Origin: Mesorhizobium_B sp963522145
Lineage (GTDB): Bacteria; Pseudomonadota; Alphaproteobacteria; Rhizobiales; Rhizobiaceae
DNA length: 64,000 nucleotides
NCBI GenBank assembly: GCA_963522145.1
Contig: CAUQXI010000014.1
Location: 1 to 64,000, forward strand
Direction of reading: 5' to 3'
Shown here: piece after piece, positions 8,853 through 17,736 of the stretch
How positions within the stretch are numbered: the stretch's first letter is position 1
How the letters are laid out: the number at the start of each line of letters is the position of its first letter
Translations under genes and position numbers: made by a program
The notes under the pieces: generated by a model
Told to the model about the DNA's origin: nothing
What the model saw: only the letters and a program-made list of their open reading frames with translations
Databases searched by the model: none

Positions 8853-9602
8853 TCAGATCACGCCGGCTTCGTTCTTGAGCTTGTCGACCAGCTCCTCGAC
8901 GCTCTTGACCTTCACGCCTGCCTTGCGGCCCGAGGGCTCCTCGGTCTTGAGCACAGTCAGGCGAGGCGCCACATCCACGCCGAGATCGGCCGGGCTCTTC
9001 TCGTCGAGCGGCTTCTTCTTGGCCTTCATGATGTTCGGCAGGCTCGCATAGCGCGGCTGGTTGAGGCGAAGGTCGGCGGTGACGATGGCCGGCAGCTTGA
9101 GATCGACCGTCTGCAACCCGCCATCCACTTCGCGCGTGACGGCCAGGCGGTCACCCTTCACCTCGACCTTGGAGGCGAACGTGCCCTGCGCCCAGCCGAG
9201 CAGCGCCGCCAGCATCTGGCCGGTCTGGTTGGCGTCGTCATCGATCGCCTGCTTGCCCAGGATGATCAGGCCCGGGCCTTCAGCATCAGCAACCGCCTTG
9301 AGGATCTTGGCGACGGCGAGCGGCTCGACCACACCGTCCGTCTTCACCAGGATTGCCCGGTCGGCGCCCATTGCGAGCGCGGTGCGGAGCGTTTCCTGCG
9401 CCTGCTGCGGACCGATCGAAACAGCCACGATCTCGGTCGCGGTCCCCGCTTCCTTCAGGCGGATGGCTTCCTCGACCGCGATCTCGTCGAACGGGTTCAT
9501 CGCCATCTTCACATTGGCGAGTTCCACGCCCGAGCCGTCCGACTTCACGCGGACCTTCACATTGTAGTCCACCACGCGCTTGACGGGGACGAGGATCTTC
9601 AT
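8853..9602 (-). CDS. etfB: Electron transfer flavoprotein beta subunit
   Basis: The 249-residue AMP-binding subunit of ETF starts MKILVPVKRVVDYNV, typical of the family, and contains the DDDANQTGQMLA region that contacts AMP. It ends with the EVDGGLQTVDLKLPAIVTADLRLN signature region of EtfB. It is the promoter-proximal gene of etfB-etfA. The start at 9602 is supported by the standard N-terminus; a longer frame to 9644 adds residues not found in the family. Confidence 0.98.
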   Translation of the reverse strand: MKILVPVKRVVDYNVKVRVKSDGSGVELANVKMAMNPFDEIAVEEAIRLKEAGTATEIVAVSIGPQQAQETLRTALAMGADRAILVKTDGVVEPLAVAKILKAVADAEGPGLIILGKQAIDDDANQTGQMLAALLGWAQGTFASKVEVKGDRLAVTREVDGGLQTVDLKLPAIVTADLRLNQPRYASLPNIMKAKKKPLDEKSPADLGVDVAPRLTVLKTEEPSGRKAGVKVKSVEELVDKLKNEAGVI

Positions 9603-9800
9603 GGGGCTCTGGAACCTTCTTCTGGCCGCCTGGGTCATCCCCAAATCGGGGCAAGCAACCCCGGTCGAGAGCTGCCGATATTCCTAGGCGCAAAACGCGG
9701 GAAACTTGCCGTCCGGATGGTGGCCCGCGCGGGTGTCACGGATGCCATAGCCGCTGCCATTTCAATGTCAATATGCGAGGCTCGCGCTACTGGAACTCGG

Positions 9801-10553
9801 CTAGCGTCTTCCCCACGGAGAGACGGCCGGCTCGCTCGGATCGGCCATCACGGCGGCCCGCGGCGTCACGATTACCTTGTCCAGCACCGGCTGGTCGCGT
9901 CGCCGAAGGATCAGCACCAGAACCGCGCCGGCGAGAAGGCCGCCCACATGGGTCGCGAATGAAACCTCGCCGTCTTCCGACAGGAACAGCATGGCGAGCT
10001 GGAAAACGATCCAGAGCGCGAGCGCGACCCAGGCCGGGATGCGCAGAGGGATGCGCCCAAAGGCGAGCACCCAGACCTTCACCCGTGGATGCAGGATCAG
10101 ATAGGCGGAGATGATGCCGGCGATCGCACCCGAGGCGCCAATCAAAGGCGCCTGCGACTCCGGCGCGAGAAGGCCGTGAACGAGCGCACCGGCTACCGCG
10201 CAGAGAAGATAGAACAGCGCGAAGCGGATGTGCCCCAGAGCATCTTCCACATTGTCGCCGAACACCCACAGAAACAGCATATTGCCGGCGAGATGAAAGA
10301 TGTCGCCATGCAGAAAGGCGTAGGTGAGAACCGTCAGGTCCTCCGGCACGATCGCATAGCCGGGCGGCAGTTCCGCATAGTCGAACACGACGGACGGAAT
10401 GAAGCCAAGGCCGATCACCGCGCCTTGCGTCCACAACTCGCCTTCGATCACCGTGAGCAGATGCACTGCGACGTTGATCGCGATCAGCCCGATCGTGACA
10501 TATTGCAGGCGGATGCGCTTGAGGCTGTTGGCGTCGTGCAGCGGGATGAACAT
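9801..10553 (-). CDS. Rhomboid-family intramembrane serine protease
   Basis: The 250-residue protein has about six membrane segments. The catalytic serine is in GASGAIAGI and the histidine is in HVGGLLAG near the end; the HGDIFHLAGNMLFLW segment matches the conserved rhomboid membrane helix with its His and Asn. The N-terminus MFIPLHDANSLKR is typical of alphaproteobacterial members. Rhomboids cleave membrane proteins within the bilayer; the substrate is unknown. It lies 49 bases after the cobalamin adenosyltransferase gene on the same strand and may be co-transcribed. Confidence 0.93.
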   Translation of the reverse strand: MFIPLHDANSLKRIRLQYVTIGLIAINVAVHLLTVIEGELWTQGAVIGLGFIPSVVFDYAELPPGYAIVPEDLTVLTYAFLHGDIFHLAGNMLFLWVFGDNVEDALGHIRFALFYLLCAVAGALVHGLLAPESQAPLIGASGAIAGIISAYLILHPRVKVWVLAFGRIPLRIPAWVALALWIVFQLAMLFLSEDGEVSFATHVGGLLAGAVLVLILRRRDQPVLDKVIVTPRAAVMADPSEPAVSPWGRR

Positions 10554-10602
10554 GGGGCGATGACGCGCTTCAGCCTTCACGCGGGTGGATGAAACGCGAT
10601 TG

Positions 10603-11175
10603 TCAGCGGTTCTTGCCGGGCACCCATAGCACGTCGGATCGGCCATCGTCATTGGCCACCCGGCCGGCGACGAAAAGCAGGTCGGACAGGCGGTTGAGAT
10701 AGCGCACGGCCTCCGTGTTCACGCGCTCGGAGGCTTGCGCCGCAAGTTCTGCGGTCAACCGCTCGGCACGACGCGTGACGGTGCGGGCGACATGCAGGTA
10801 AGCCGACAGTGCGGAGCCTCCAGGCAGCACAAAGGAGCGCAGCGGCGAAAGCCGCGCATTGAGCACGTCGATCTCACGTTCCAGCCGCTCGGTCTGGGAG
10901 GACAGCACGCGCAGCGGCTCGTAGGCCGGCGGCTCGTTTGTTTCCGGCGTCGCAAGGTCCGCGCCGAGATCGAACAGGTCGTTCTGCACGCGTGCCAGAA
11001 GGGCGTCGAGCTCGCTCTCGGCGTGAAGCCGCGCGAGCCCGATTGTGGCATTGGCCTCGTCCACCGTGCCGTAGGCCTCCACGCGAAGGTCCCATTTCGG
11101 GCGGCGCTCGCCCGATCCCAGGCCGGTCGTGCCGTCATCACCCGTGCGGGTATAAATCTTGTTGAGCTTGACCAT
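10603..11175 (-). CDS. PduO-type cob(I)alamin adenosyltransferase
   Basis: The 190-residue enzyme transfers the adenosyl group of ATP to cob(I)alamin, making adenosylcobalamin. The N-terminal ATP motif TRTGDDGTTGLGSGER (residues about 8-24) and the C-terminal RRAERL and RYLNRLSDLLFVAGR motifs identify the PduO type rather than the CobA/BtuR type. It is four bases downstream of a small membrane-protein gene on the same strand. It fits with cobS and cobT elsewhere in the window, which indicate a complete aerobic B12 pathway. Confidence 0.95.
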   Translation of the reverse strand: MVKLNKIYTRTGDDGTTGLGSGERRPKWDLRVEAYGTVDEANATIGLARLHAESELDALLARVQNDLFDLGADLATPETNEPPAYEPLRVLSSQTERLEREIDVLNARLSPLRSFVLPGGSALSAYLHVARTVTRRAERLTAELAAQASERVNTEAVRYLNRLSDLLFVAGRVANDDGRSDVLWVPGKNR

Positions 11176-11179
11176 CCTG

Positions 11180-11380
11180 TCAGGCGCCCGCGTGGCGGCT
11201 GTACCAGAGCGCGAGCAGGATCAGCACCAGCGCAACCGCCTGCAGCATCACACGCGCCTGCATGAGCTTGTTGGAAGTCGCGCCGGAGCCGCCGCGCATC
11301 ATGTTGACGAGACCCCTGATCAGCACGAACACCACGGCCAGCATGACCAGGATGGCAAGGATATTGAAAACGGTGGGCAT
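11180..11380 (-). CDS. Small twin-transmembrane protein
   Basis: The 66-residue protein has two hydrophobic helices, residues about 4-24 and 45-62, with a short basic loop between them (GGSGATSNKLMQARVM). This matches the HIG1-like twin transmembrane proteins often encoded beside the cobalamin adenosyltransferase gene in alphaproteobacteria. Function is unknown; HIG1 domains elsewhere associate with respiratory complexes. It is closely spaced with the downstream gene (four bases), so it is probably translated from the same message. Confidence 0.8.
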   Translation of the reverse strand: MPTVFNILAILVMLAVVFVLIRGLVNMMRGGSGATSNKLMQARVMLQAVALVLILLALWYSRHAGA

Positions 11381-11401
11381 GAAACGGGTCCGTGAAGAGC
11401 G

Positions 11402-12265
11402 TCAGCCGCCGCCCGAAAGCGTGCGGTAGAGAAGGGATGCAGGGAGCAGACGCTTGAGCAGCGCGCCAACTTTTGCAGGAGTAGTCACAAGGTAGTGCGG
11501 ACGTGGATGCTTCGACAGGAGCGCGTGCCGCAAGGCCGCATGAACGGCGTCTGGCTTGAGCTTGAATCGCGAGCGCGTACCCCCCTGCCTGAGCCGCCGA
11601 AGCTGCGCCCCGTATTCTGCGCGGTGCACCGAGTTCTCGTGGTCCACGAAGCGCTCGAACCAGGCCAGTCCGTTCGAGGCGATCCGCGATTCGATCGGGC
11701 CCGGCTCGATCAGCGAGACGTGAACGCCCGATCCTTCCAGTTCGGCGCGCATGCAGAGCATCAGCCCTTCCAAGGCATGTTTGGAGGCGCAATAGGCGCC
11801 GCGCCATTTGTTTGGCAGGAGGCCGAGAATCGAGGAACAATGCACGATCCGCCCCGAGCCTTGCGCCCGCATGACCGGCACGACGGCGCGCGTCAGCGTG
11901 TGCCAGCCGAAGACATTCGTTTCGAATTGAAGCCGCAGCGCGTCGGTGGGCAGATCTTCCACCGCGCCTGCCTGCGCATGGGCGCCATTGTTGTAAAGCG
12001 CGTCGAGCCGACCATCGCACCGGTCGAGCACATCCGAGACCAGAGCATGGATCGAAGCCTCCTCGCGGTAGTCGAGATAAAATGCCTCGATCCCTTCCCG
12101 CTCCAGCGCTGCGAGGTCGTTGGGCTTCCGCGCGGTAGCGAAGACGCGCCAGCCTTCGTCGCGCAAGGCACGCGCGCAATAGGCGCCGATCCCCGATGAC
12201 GCGCCGGTGACGATGATCGTGGATCGCCTTCCGTCACCTCTCGTGCTGCTTGCCAATCGCCTCAT
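11402..12265 (-). CDS. SDR-family NAD(P)-dependent oxidoreductase
   Basis: The 287-residue product is a classical short-chain dehydrogenase: cofactor motif TGASSGIG (residues about 20-27), the NNGAH variant of the NNAG motif, catalytic Ser in HCSSILG and the YCASKHA Tyr-Lys pair. The substrate cannot be told from sequence. The C-terminal basic tail is unremarkable. The start at 12265 puts the Rossmann motif close to the N-terminus; a longer frame exists to 12316. It is divergent from the YihY-family gene. Confidence 0.9.
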   Translation of the reverse strand: MRRLASSTRGDGRRSTIIVTGASSGIGAYCARALRDEGWRVFATARKPNDLAALEREGIEAFYLDYREEASIHALVSDVLDRCDGRLDALYNNGAHAQAGAVEDLPTDALRLQFETNVFGWHTLTRAVVPVMRAQGSGRIVHCSSILGLLPNKWRGAYCASKHALEGLMLCMRAELEGSGVHVSLIEPGPIESRIASNGLAWFERFVDHENSVHRAEYGAQLRRLRQGGTRSRFKLKPDAVHAALRHALLSKHPRPHYLVTTPAKVGALLKRLLPASLLYRTLSGGG

Positions 12266-12390
12266 TTGCCACCCATATGCCGCGCATCCATATGCGATGG
12301 GTCGAACGTTTTCCAACGTCGAAGCGTTGACGGAAGCAGAGTTTCAACAGCGGGTGCTCATGCGCGCAGGCACGCGGAACGAAAACTGTC

Positions 12391-13326
12391 ATGGCGCTTG
12401 AGCTTGACGATCAGGACCGCAATGAAGGCCTGCCCTTTGTCGCCGGGTTGCGCCGGCGCACCCAGGGCGCCGTGATGCGCCGCGTGATCGCGTTGCGTCG
12501 CGTGCTTTATGACGCGGTCGGCCACTTCAACGATGATGACGGCTGGTCGATGGCGAGCCATCTGGCGATCTCGGCGCTGATGGCATTGTTTCCCTTCCTG
12601 ATCTTCGCCACCGCATTGGCGAGCTTCATGGGCGCCAAGGCTTTCGCGGATACGGCCGTCCACCTCGTCTTCGACACCTGGCCGGAGCAGATCGCAAAAC
12701 CCATCGCAACGGAGGTAGTCGCCGTGCTCACCGTGCCGCGCTCGGGCGCGCTGACGGTGTCTGTGATCCTGGCGGCCTTTTTCGCGTCCAACGGAATCGA
12801 GGCGCTGCGCACCTCCCTCAATCGCGCCTATCGGGTGGTGGAAACGCGTTCTCTGATCTTCCGCCGCATCCAGAGCCTTCTTTTCGTGCTGATCGCGACC
12901 ACGGGCTTTCTGGCAATTTCGGTGCTTCTGGTATTCGCGCCGCTGATCGCGCGCTTCGCATCCGCGCGTGTGGAGTGGGTCGAACCCTATATGGGCACCA
13001 TCACCGTATGGCGCTTCGCGATCGCCTCGGCCGTGATCGTGTTCGGCCTGATCGCCGTGCATTTCTGGCTCCCCGCTGGCCGTCGGCGCTTCGTGGATAT
13101 CGTTCCCGGCATCATCTTCACGCTGATCGCCTGGCTGGTGGGCTCCACGATCTTCGCGAACTATCTCGACCACTTCGCCAACTATGTGACCACCTATGCC
13201 GGGCTGGCCTCGATCATGATCGCGGTGGTCTTCCTGTATATCGTCTCGGCGATCTTCATCCTGGGCGGCGAGCTCAACGCTTCGATCCGGCGCTATCTCG
13301 AAGCGCGCGCGCGCGTCGGCGGCTGA
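12391..13326 (+). CDS. YihY/BrkB-family inner membrane protein
   Basis: The 311-residue protein has about six membrane segments after an N-terminal cytoplasmic stretch. Family features include DDDGWSMASHLAISALMALFPF in the first helix and the conserved FASNGIEALRTSLNRAY motif. The family was once annotated as ribonuclease BN by mistake; its real role in the envelope is unsettled. The start ATG at 12391 follows the divergent SDR gene by 125 bases. The stop is followed by a 145-base gap without visible features. Confidence 0.92.
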   Translation: MALELDDQDRNEGLPFVAGLRRRTQGAVMRRVIALRRVLYDAVGHFNDDDGWSMASHLAISALMALFPFLIFATALASFMGAKAFADTAVHLVFDTWPEQIAKPIATEVVAVLTVPRSGALTVSVILAAFFASNGIEALRTSLNRAYRVVETRSLIFRRIQSLLFVLIATTGFLAISVLLVFAPLIARFASARVEWVEPYMGTITVWRFAIASAVIVFGLIAVHFWLPAGRRRFVDIVPGIIFTLIAWLVGSTIFANYLDHFANYVTTYAGLASIMIAVVFLYIVSAIFILGGELNASIRRYLEARARVGG

Positions 13327-13471
13327 GGCCGATGGCTCCCTGGAAGGCCGAAGTATAATTCAGTTTCGCGCAAGGAAGCCTCAACTATTCTTCTGCAGAA
13401 ACAGGCATGGTGCGATCATGCGCCCTTGTTCGATGAGGCACCGATCCAGCCTGTCGTGAAAGGAGGCCCGG

Positions 13472-13759
13472 ATGATCTGGAACTTGGCCCCTCTTTGGCT
13501 CGTGATGGCGGTCGCCATCGTCACCGTCGTGGCATTCTTCTTTGGCGCGGCACTCGACGCCATCATGGGCGATGACGGCTTCGGCGCCATGGGCAACATG
13601 TTCCTTTTCGTGCTCGGCTTCTTTGTGGCGATCATCATCGCGAATTCCTACGGCATCGCCCTGCGGGACATGACCAAGGCCGTAGGATGCGGGCTCGGCG
13701 GCGCTTTCGCCACCATCGCGGCCATGGCGCTGATCAAGGCGGGTGTGGCGCGGCTCTGA
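13472..13759 (+). CDS. Small hydrophobic membrane protein of unknown function
   Basis: The 95-residue protein is almost wholly hydrophobic with three probable membrane helices (residues about 5-30, 40-60 and 68-92). No family is recognised with confidence. An excellent ribosome binding site AAAGGAGG precedes the ATG by six bases, which supports real expression. Its 3' end overlaps the convergent gluQRS gene by 26 bases. Confidence 0.7.
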   Translation: MIWNLAPLWLVMAVAIVTVVAFFFGAALDAIMGDDGFGAMGNMFLFVLGFFVAIIIANSYGIALRDMTKAVGCGLGGAFATIAAMALIKAGVARL

Positions 13760-14678
13760 GAAGAGTCAGCCCGACGGCGTCCCACACCTCTTCCGCAGAG
13801 GCACCCCGCTCGCGCCACGCGGTCACGGCTTCCGCTCCTTCGCTTTTGGAAAGCTTGCTTCCGTCCGGCCCCAGAACGAGCCGATGATGGAAATAGCTTG
13901 GCGCGGGCAGGTCGAGCAGCCGCTGGAGAAGCCGGTGCACGGCGGTGGCGTGAAACAGGTCGCGCCCACGCACCACATGGGAAACGCCTTGCAGTGCATC
14001 GTCGGCCACCACCGCGAGATGATAGCTCACCGGCACATCGCGTCGTGCGAGGATCACGTCGCCCCACATTTCGGGCCGCGCCGGAACCAGGTCGGAATCG
14101 TTGAGTGAGGCGTCGCGCCACTCGCGCCAGCACAAGCCCTCGCCCGCTCGACCGACCGCCCTTGCCATGTCGAGGCGCCAGGCGAACTGTGCGCCGGACG
14201 CAATCCGGTCCAGCTGCTCGATCTCGCTCCATGCCCGCTCGACCCCGGGATAATGCGGTGCGCCGTCGGGATCGCGCGGCCATGGCGCCCCGCTTGCCTC
14301 GGCCTGCCGGACATGCGCGCGAATCTCGGTGCGGCTCATGAAGGCGGGATAAACCAGATCCTCCTCGCGCAAGCGGGCGAGCAGATCCGCATAGGTGCTC
14401 ATATGCTCCGACTGCCGACGTGGCGGATCCTCCCAGACCAGCCCGAGCCAGGCGAGATCGCCGTAGATCGCACGCTCGAACACCGGAACCGAACGCTCGC
14501 GGTCGATATCCTCGATGCGCAAAAGAAAGCGACCGCCGCTCGCCTGAGCCATTGCGGCGTTCAGGCCCGCGCTCAACGCATGGCCGAGATGAAGCCGGCC
14601 GTTCGGGCTTGGCGCGAAGCGGAAGACCGGCCGAGCGTCACCGGCCGGCGGAGGAAGGCCGGAGGCCGTGGTCGCCAT
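13734..14678 (-). CDS. gluQRS: Glutamyl-Q tRNA(Asp) synthetase
   Basis: The 314-residue GluRS paralogue activates glutamate and attaches it to queuosine at position 34 of tRNA-Asp. Class I motifs are clear: FAPSPNGRLHLGHA (HIGH) and the KLSKSEGA loop (KMSKS). It lacks the tRNA anticodon-binding domain, as expected. The zinc-binding cysteines of many relatives are absent: the expected CxC position reads YPAFMSR and the later Cys position reads YPGVER. The ATG at 14678 is chosen over one 12 codons upstream. It overlaps the 95-residue membrane-protein gene tail to tail. Confidence 0.93.
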   Translation of the reverse strand: MATTASGLPPPAGDARPVFRFAPSPNGRLHLGHALSAGLNAAMAQASGGRFLLRIEDIDRERSVPVFERAIYGDLAWLGLVWEDPPRRQSEHMSTYADLLARLREEDLVYPAFMSRTEIRAHVRQAEASGAPWPRDPDGAPHYPGVERAWSEIEQLDRIASGAQFAWRLDMARAVGRAGEGLCWREWRDASLNDSDLVPARPEMWGDVILARRDVPVSYHLAVVADDALQGVSHVVRGRDLFHATAVHRLLQRLLDLPAPSYFHHRLVLGPDGSKLSKSEGAEAVTAWRERGASAEEVWDAVGLTLLRAAPHPP

Positions 14679-14719
14679 GGCCGCATTGCTACAGATGCGG
14701 TTTCGGGCGAACAAGCACC

Positions 14720-15367
14720 ATGCGCCTCATCAACACGCTCGCCGACGTGGAAGCCGGCCTCGATGCGCTCTGCACACTCGACCCGCGCCTCATCCCGGTT
14801 CGTGCCTCCGCCGGGCTCGTGCCGCTGCGACGGGTCGAGCCGGGTTTTGCGAGCCTGTGCTCCATCGTGGTTTCGCAGCAGATTTCGACCGCGAGCGCCG
14901 CGGCAATTTTCGGCCGGCTGTGTGCGCTTCTCGATCCGCTCACGCCGCATGCCGTGCTCGATGCAGGAAACGAAACGTTCCGGCAGGCTGGCCTTTCCGC
15001 CTCCAAGGTCCGCACGCTCCTCGCTGCGGCACAGGCGACGGCAAATGGGCTCGACCTCCAAGCCCTCTGCCAACTCGATGCCGCTGCCGCGATCGCGCGC
15101 CTGACCGCCTTGCCCGGCGTCGGCCGCTGGACAGCCGAGATCTACCTTCTCTTCGCCGCAGGTCATCCCGACATTTTCCCGGCACGCGACATCGCGTTGC
15201 AGGCCGCGGTCGCGCACGCTCTGAACCTCGGCACGCGTCCGAATGAAAAAGCGCTCGCGGAAATCTCCGCCTGCTGGTCACCCTGGCGCGGCGTGGCTGC
15301 GCGGCTGTTCTGGAGCGTTTACCGCGTGATGCGCGGCCGCGAAGGCATCACAGCGGAAGCAACCTGA
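14720..15367 (+). CDS. DNA-3-methyladenine glycosylase II family protein
   Basis: The 215-residue protein is an AlkA-like HhH-GPD glycosylase that excises alkylated bases. The helix-hairpin-helix LPGVGRWTAE (residues about 131-140) and the catalytic aspartate in FPARDIAL follow the family pattern. It is short, lacking the N-terminal domain of E. coli AlkA, as in many alphaproteobacterial members. It starts 41 bases from the divergent gluQRS gene. Confidence 0.92.
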   Translation: MRLINTLADVEAGLDALCTLDPRLIPVRASAGLVPLRRVEPGFASLCSIVVSQQISTASAAAIFGRLCALLDPLTPHAVLDAGNETFRQAGLSASKVRTLLAAAQATANGLDLQALCQLDAAAAIARLTALPGVGRWTAEIYLLFAAGHPDIFPARDIALQAAVAHALNLGTRPNEKALAEISACWSPWRGVAARLFWSVYRVMRGREGITAEAT

Positions 15368-15482
15368 CGCGTCCTTCGATCGCGCCAGGGGACAGATTGG
15401 CGCGTGCGCTTCACAATTCTGTCGTCTCCGGCTTAGATTGTCCTCGTGAAGCTTGCTGTCGCCTCGGGAAAGGGAGCGGACA

Positions 15483-16040
15483 TTGACGGTTCACGTATCC
15501 CCGGACGGGCTGCCCGCGCTGGTGCTCAACGCGGACTACCGGCCATTGAGCTATTACCCTCTCTCACTCTGGTCGTGGCAGGACGCGATCAAGGCCGTGT
15601 TCCTCGACAGGGTGAACATCGTCGCGGAATACGATCACCAGGTTTCCTCGCCGACCTTCTCGATGCGGCTGCCTTCCGTGGTCTGCCTGAAGAGCTACAT
15701 CAAGCCTTCGCGCCACCCGGCCTTCACGCGCTTCAACGTGTTCCTGCGCGATCGCTTCCAGTGCCAATATTGCGGCTGCGGGAACGACCTCACCTTCGAC
15801 CACGTGATCCCCCGCCGTTGCGGCGGCGCGACCACCTGGGAGAACGTGGTCGCGGCCTGCTCGCCATGCAACCTGAGGAAAGGCGGCATGCTGCCGGCGC
15901 AGGCCAAGATGTGGCCGCAGCAGAAGCCTTACCCGCCCACCGTTCAGGACCTGCACAACAACGGCCGGCTGTTTCCGCCCAACTACCTGCACCAAAGCTG
16001 GATGGATTATCTCTACTGGGACGTGGAGCTCGAGCCCTAG
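15483..16040 (+). CDS. HNH endonuclease-domain protein
   Basis: The 185-residue protein has an N-terminal region PALVLNADYRPLSYYP and a C-terminal HNH domain: two CxxC pairs (CQYCG and CSPCN) bracket the DHVIPR motif and an Asn in WENVV. This single-copy protein is widely conserved in alphaproteobacteria and its biological role is not known; it is not part of an obvious restriction system. The start is taken as the TTG at 15483, which has a GGGAGCGG-like site eight bases upstream. It converges on dsbB with a three-base gap. Confidence 0.88.
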   Translation: MTVHVSPDGLPALVLNADYRPLSYYPLSLWSWQDAIKAVFLDRVNIVAEYDHQVSSPTFSMRLPSVVCLKSYIKPSRHPAFTRFNVFLRDRFQCQYCGCGNDLTFDHVIPRRCGGATTWENVVAACSPCNLRKGGMLPAQAKMWPQQKPYPPTVQDLHNNGRLFPPNYLHQSWMDYLYWDVELEP

Positions 16041-16043
16041 ACC

Positions 16044-16571
16044 TTACACGCGGGCCTGCTTGAAAGCGCCGAAGAGCGCGACACCGGCGAGAACGACGCA
16101 GATGATCGCATTCCAGCCCGCGAGCGACAATCCCGCGATAACAAGCGCGGCATGGTCGCAGGAAGGCGGGATCACGGAATCGAGCGCATCGAGCACCCCC
16201 TTGCCGCCGGTATCGGGTGCCGCCGACACTGCGCCGCAGTCGGTCGGTCCGGGCCACCAGCCCCACTCGACGCCGGCATGAAAGCCGCCGAGCCAGGCAC
16301 CCCACAGCATCAGCACGCCGGCGAGAGCCAGCAGCCCGCGCGTCAGCCATTGGGGCCCTTTCAGAACCGCGGAAAGGAATGCCGCTGCAGCAATCGGAAT
16401 GCCAAGGTAATGCGGCGTCCGCTGCTCCAGGCAGAGCTTGCAGGGAATATAGCCGCCGACATGCTGGAACAGCAGCGCGCCGCCCACTGTCGCGGCCATG
16501 CCGAGGCCAACGACAAGCGCGGCACTCGCTTGAACGCGGCGGGAAACAAAAGGTGCGGCAGGCGCGGTCAT
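16044..16571 (-). CDS. dsbB: DsbB-family disulfide bond formation protein
   Basis: The 175-residue inner membrane protein has four membrane helices. The first periplasmic loop carries the CxxC pair in IPCKLCLEQR, and the second loop carries a second cysteine pair (PTDCGAV and PPSCDHA). This is the layout that passes electrons from DsbA to quinone. No dsbA is in the window. It sits 25 bases downstream of the YqaA gene on the same strand. Confidence 0.92.
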   Translation of the reverse strand: MTAPAAPFVSRRVQASAALVVGLGMAATVGGALLFQHVGGYIPCKLCLEQRTPHYLGIPIAAAAFLSAVLKGPQWLTRGLLALAGVLMLWGAWLGGFHAGVEWGWWPGPTDCGAVSAAPDTGGKGVLDALDSVIPPSCDHAALVIAGLSLAGWNAIICVVLAGVALFGAFKQARV

Positions 16572-16596
16572 GAGCGAGGGAAAATCCGATAACGTG

Positions 16597-17199
16597 TCAG
16601 AGCGCGTATCTGACCACGATAAACAGCAGAATCAGGGCAGCGGCTACACCGCCCGCGATCAGGCCGAGCCGCTTTTCAATGAAATGCCTGATCTGCTCGC
16701 CATAGGCACGAAGCAGCCAGGCGAGCAGGAAAAAGCGCAGGCCCCGCGCGATCACGGCCGAAAGGATGAACCAGCCCAGCGGAAAGCCGATCACGCCCGA
16801 CAGGATGGTCACCACCTTGATCGGCGGCAGATGGGCAAGCCCCGACGTGACCAGCATGAGCAGGATGAAGCCCGTGCCGGCCGACAGGCGGAGATCCTCG
16901 AACGTGTCGAGCTTGCCATAGAAATCGAGCACGGGCTTGGCGAGCGACTCGTAAGCGTAGTGCCCGAGGAACCAGCCGGCGATGCCGCCGAGCACGGAAG
17001 CGACGGTCGCCACCAGCGCATAGCGCCAGGCCCGTTCCGGCCGCGCGAGCGCCATGGGAAGGAAAAGCACGTCAGCCGGCACGAGAAAGACCGAGCTTTC
17101 CACGAAGGCGATCACCGCGAGCCACACCTCGGCGCTCTTCCGGGCCGCAAGCGAAAGCGTCCAGTCGTAAAGTCCCCGCAGCACGGCAATCCCCTTCAT
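16597..17199 (-). CDS. YqaA / DedA-family membrane protein
   Basis: The 200-residue protein has about five hydrophobic segments with the SNARE-associated (DedA) pattern: FVESSVFLVPADVLFLPMAL near residue 33, GGIAGWFLGHY, and GLAHLPPIKVV. DedA proteins act in lipid carrier transport or envelope homeostasis; the role of YqaA is not settled. The start at 17199 matches the usual MKGI.LRGLYDWTL beginning. It is the last backbone gene before the island. Confidence 0.9.
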   Translation of the reverse strand: MKGIAVLRGLYDWTLSLAARKSAEVWLAVIAFVESSVFLVPADVLFLPMALARPERAWRYALVATVASVLGGIAGWFLGHYAYESLAKPVLDFYGKLDTFEDLRLSAGTGFILLMLVTSGLAHLPPIKVVTILSGVIGFPLGWFILSAVIARGLRFFLLAWLLRAYGEQIRHFIEKRLGLIAGGVAAALILLFIVVRYAL

Positions 17200-17322
17200 G
17201 GCCCCGGCGTCGCGAGTCGTATTGCAGGGTGCCCGCAAAAAATCGATGCGGCTTCTGGACCGGTCGTCCCAACCTGTGGCATGGAACAGATGGACGCAGC
17301 CTTAAAGGCCGTTGCTCCCCGC

Positions 17323-17361
17323 GCGGGTGTGGTGGAATTGGTAGACGCGCCGGACTCAAAA
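17323..17361 (+). pseudogene. 5' half of a split tRNA-Leu(CAA) gene
   Basis: The acceptor strand GCGGGTG, D-arm and 5' anticodon stem CCGGA are followed by the loop CTCAAAA at 17355-17361. Then the sequence leaves tRNA identity at 17362. The acceptor strand is exactly complementary to CACCCGC at 30002-30008 and not to the 3' strand of the complete tRNA at 17503. The two halves therefore belong to one original gene, now interrupted by the island. The fragment may still be transcribed from the old tRNA promoter. Confidence 0.9.
17355..17361 (+). repeat. attL core, copy 1 of 7-bp direct repeat
   Basis: The sequence CTCAAAA recurs in the same orientation at 29960-29966. It equals the complete seven-base anticodon loop of the host tRNA-Leu, positions 32-38. 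A seven-base crossover region in an anticodon loop is well known for tyrosine recombinases that use tRNA genes. Left flank is host tRNA, right flank is island. Confidence 0.8.
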
Positions 17362-17502
17362 ACAGGATGCGTCTACGTTCGCGGCGGCCGGAAGTTTGGT
17401 TTTAAAAGAACGGGTTAGTTGTTGATGGCGGCGTGATTCTCAAACTTCCACCTTCGAGCTAGGTGCAGTATGAGAGCCTCCAGCGATAATCCTAAGCGCT
17501 TT

Positions 17503-17587
17503 GCGGGCGTGGTGAAATTGGTAGACGCGCCGGATTCAAAATCCGGTTCCGAAAGGAGTGTCGGTTCGACCCCGACCGCCCGCACCA
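17503..17587 (+). tRNA. tRNA-Leu(CAA), complete, carried by the island
   Basis: This 85-base gene has acceptor strands GCGGGCG and CGCCCGC, anticodon stem CCGGA/TCCGG around loop TTCAAAA (anticodon CAA, decodes UUG), a long class II variable arm, T-arm GTCGG/CCGAC and an encoded CCA end. It lies inside the island, 141 bases after the point where the host copy was cut. It is not a rejoined host gene: the acceptor stem, loop base 32 and T-stem differ from the split copy. It most likely replaces the function of the interrupted gene. Confidence 0.96.
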
Positions 17588-17736
17588 TCCTTAGATCGTT
17601 GACTTAGAAGGCCTTTCGGCTCGTTCGCTTGGGGTGGCGACAACGATAGTTGGCGTGTCTGCTATGCGCCCCAAGAGTTGCCGTTCAGTGAGCTGATCTT
17701 GATCCCAAAAGCTGCCGCCGGTGGTCTGAGATGGGT

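Noticed and set aside
17323..17400. A second complete tRNA-Leu gene at 17323
   Set aside because: Identity to tRNA ends at base 17361; the 3' anticodon strand, variable arm, T-arm and acceptor strand are missing here.
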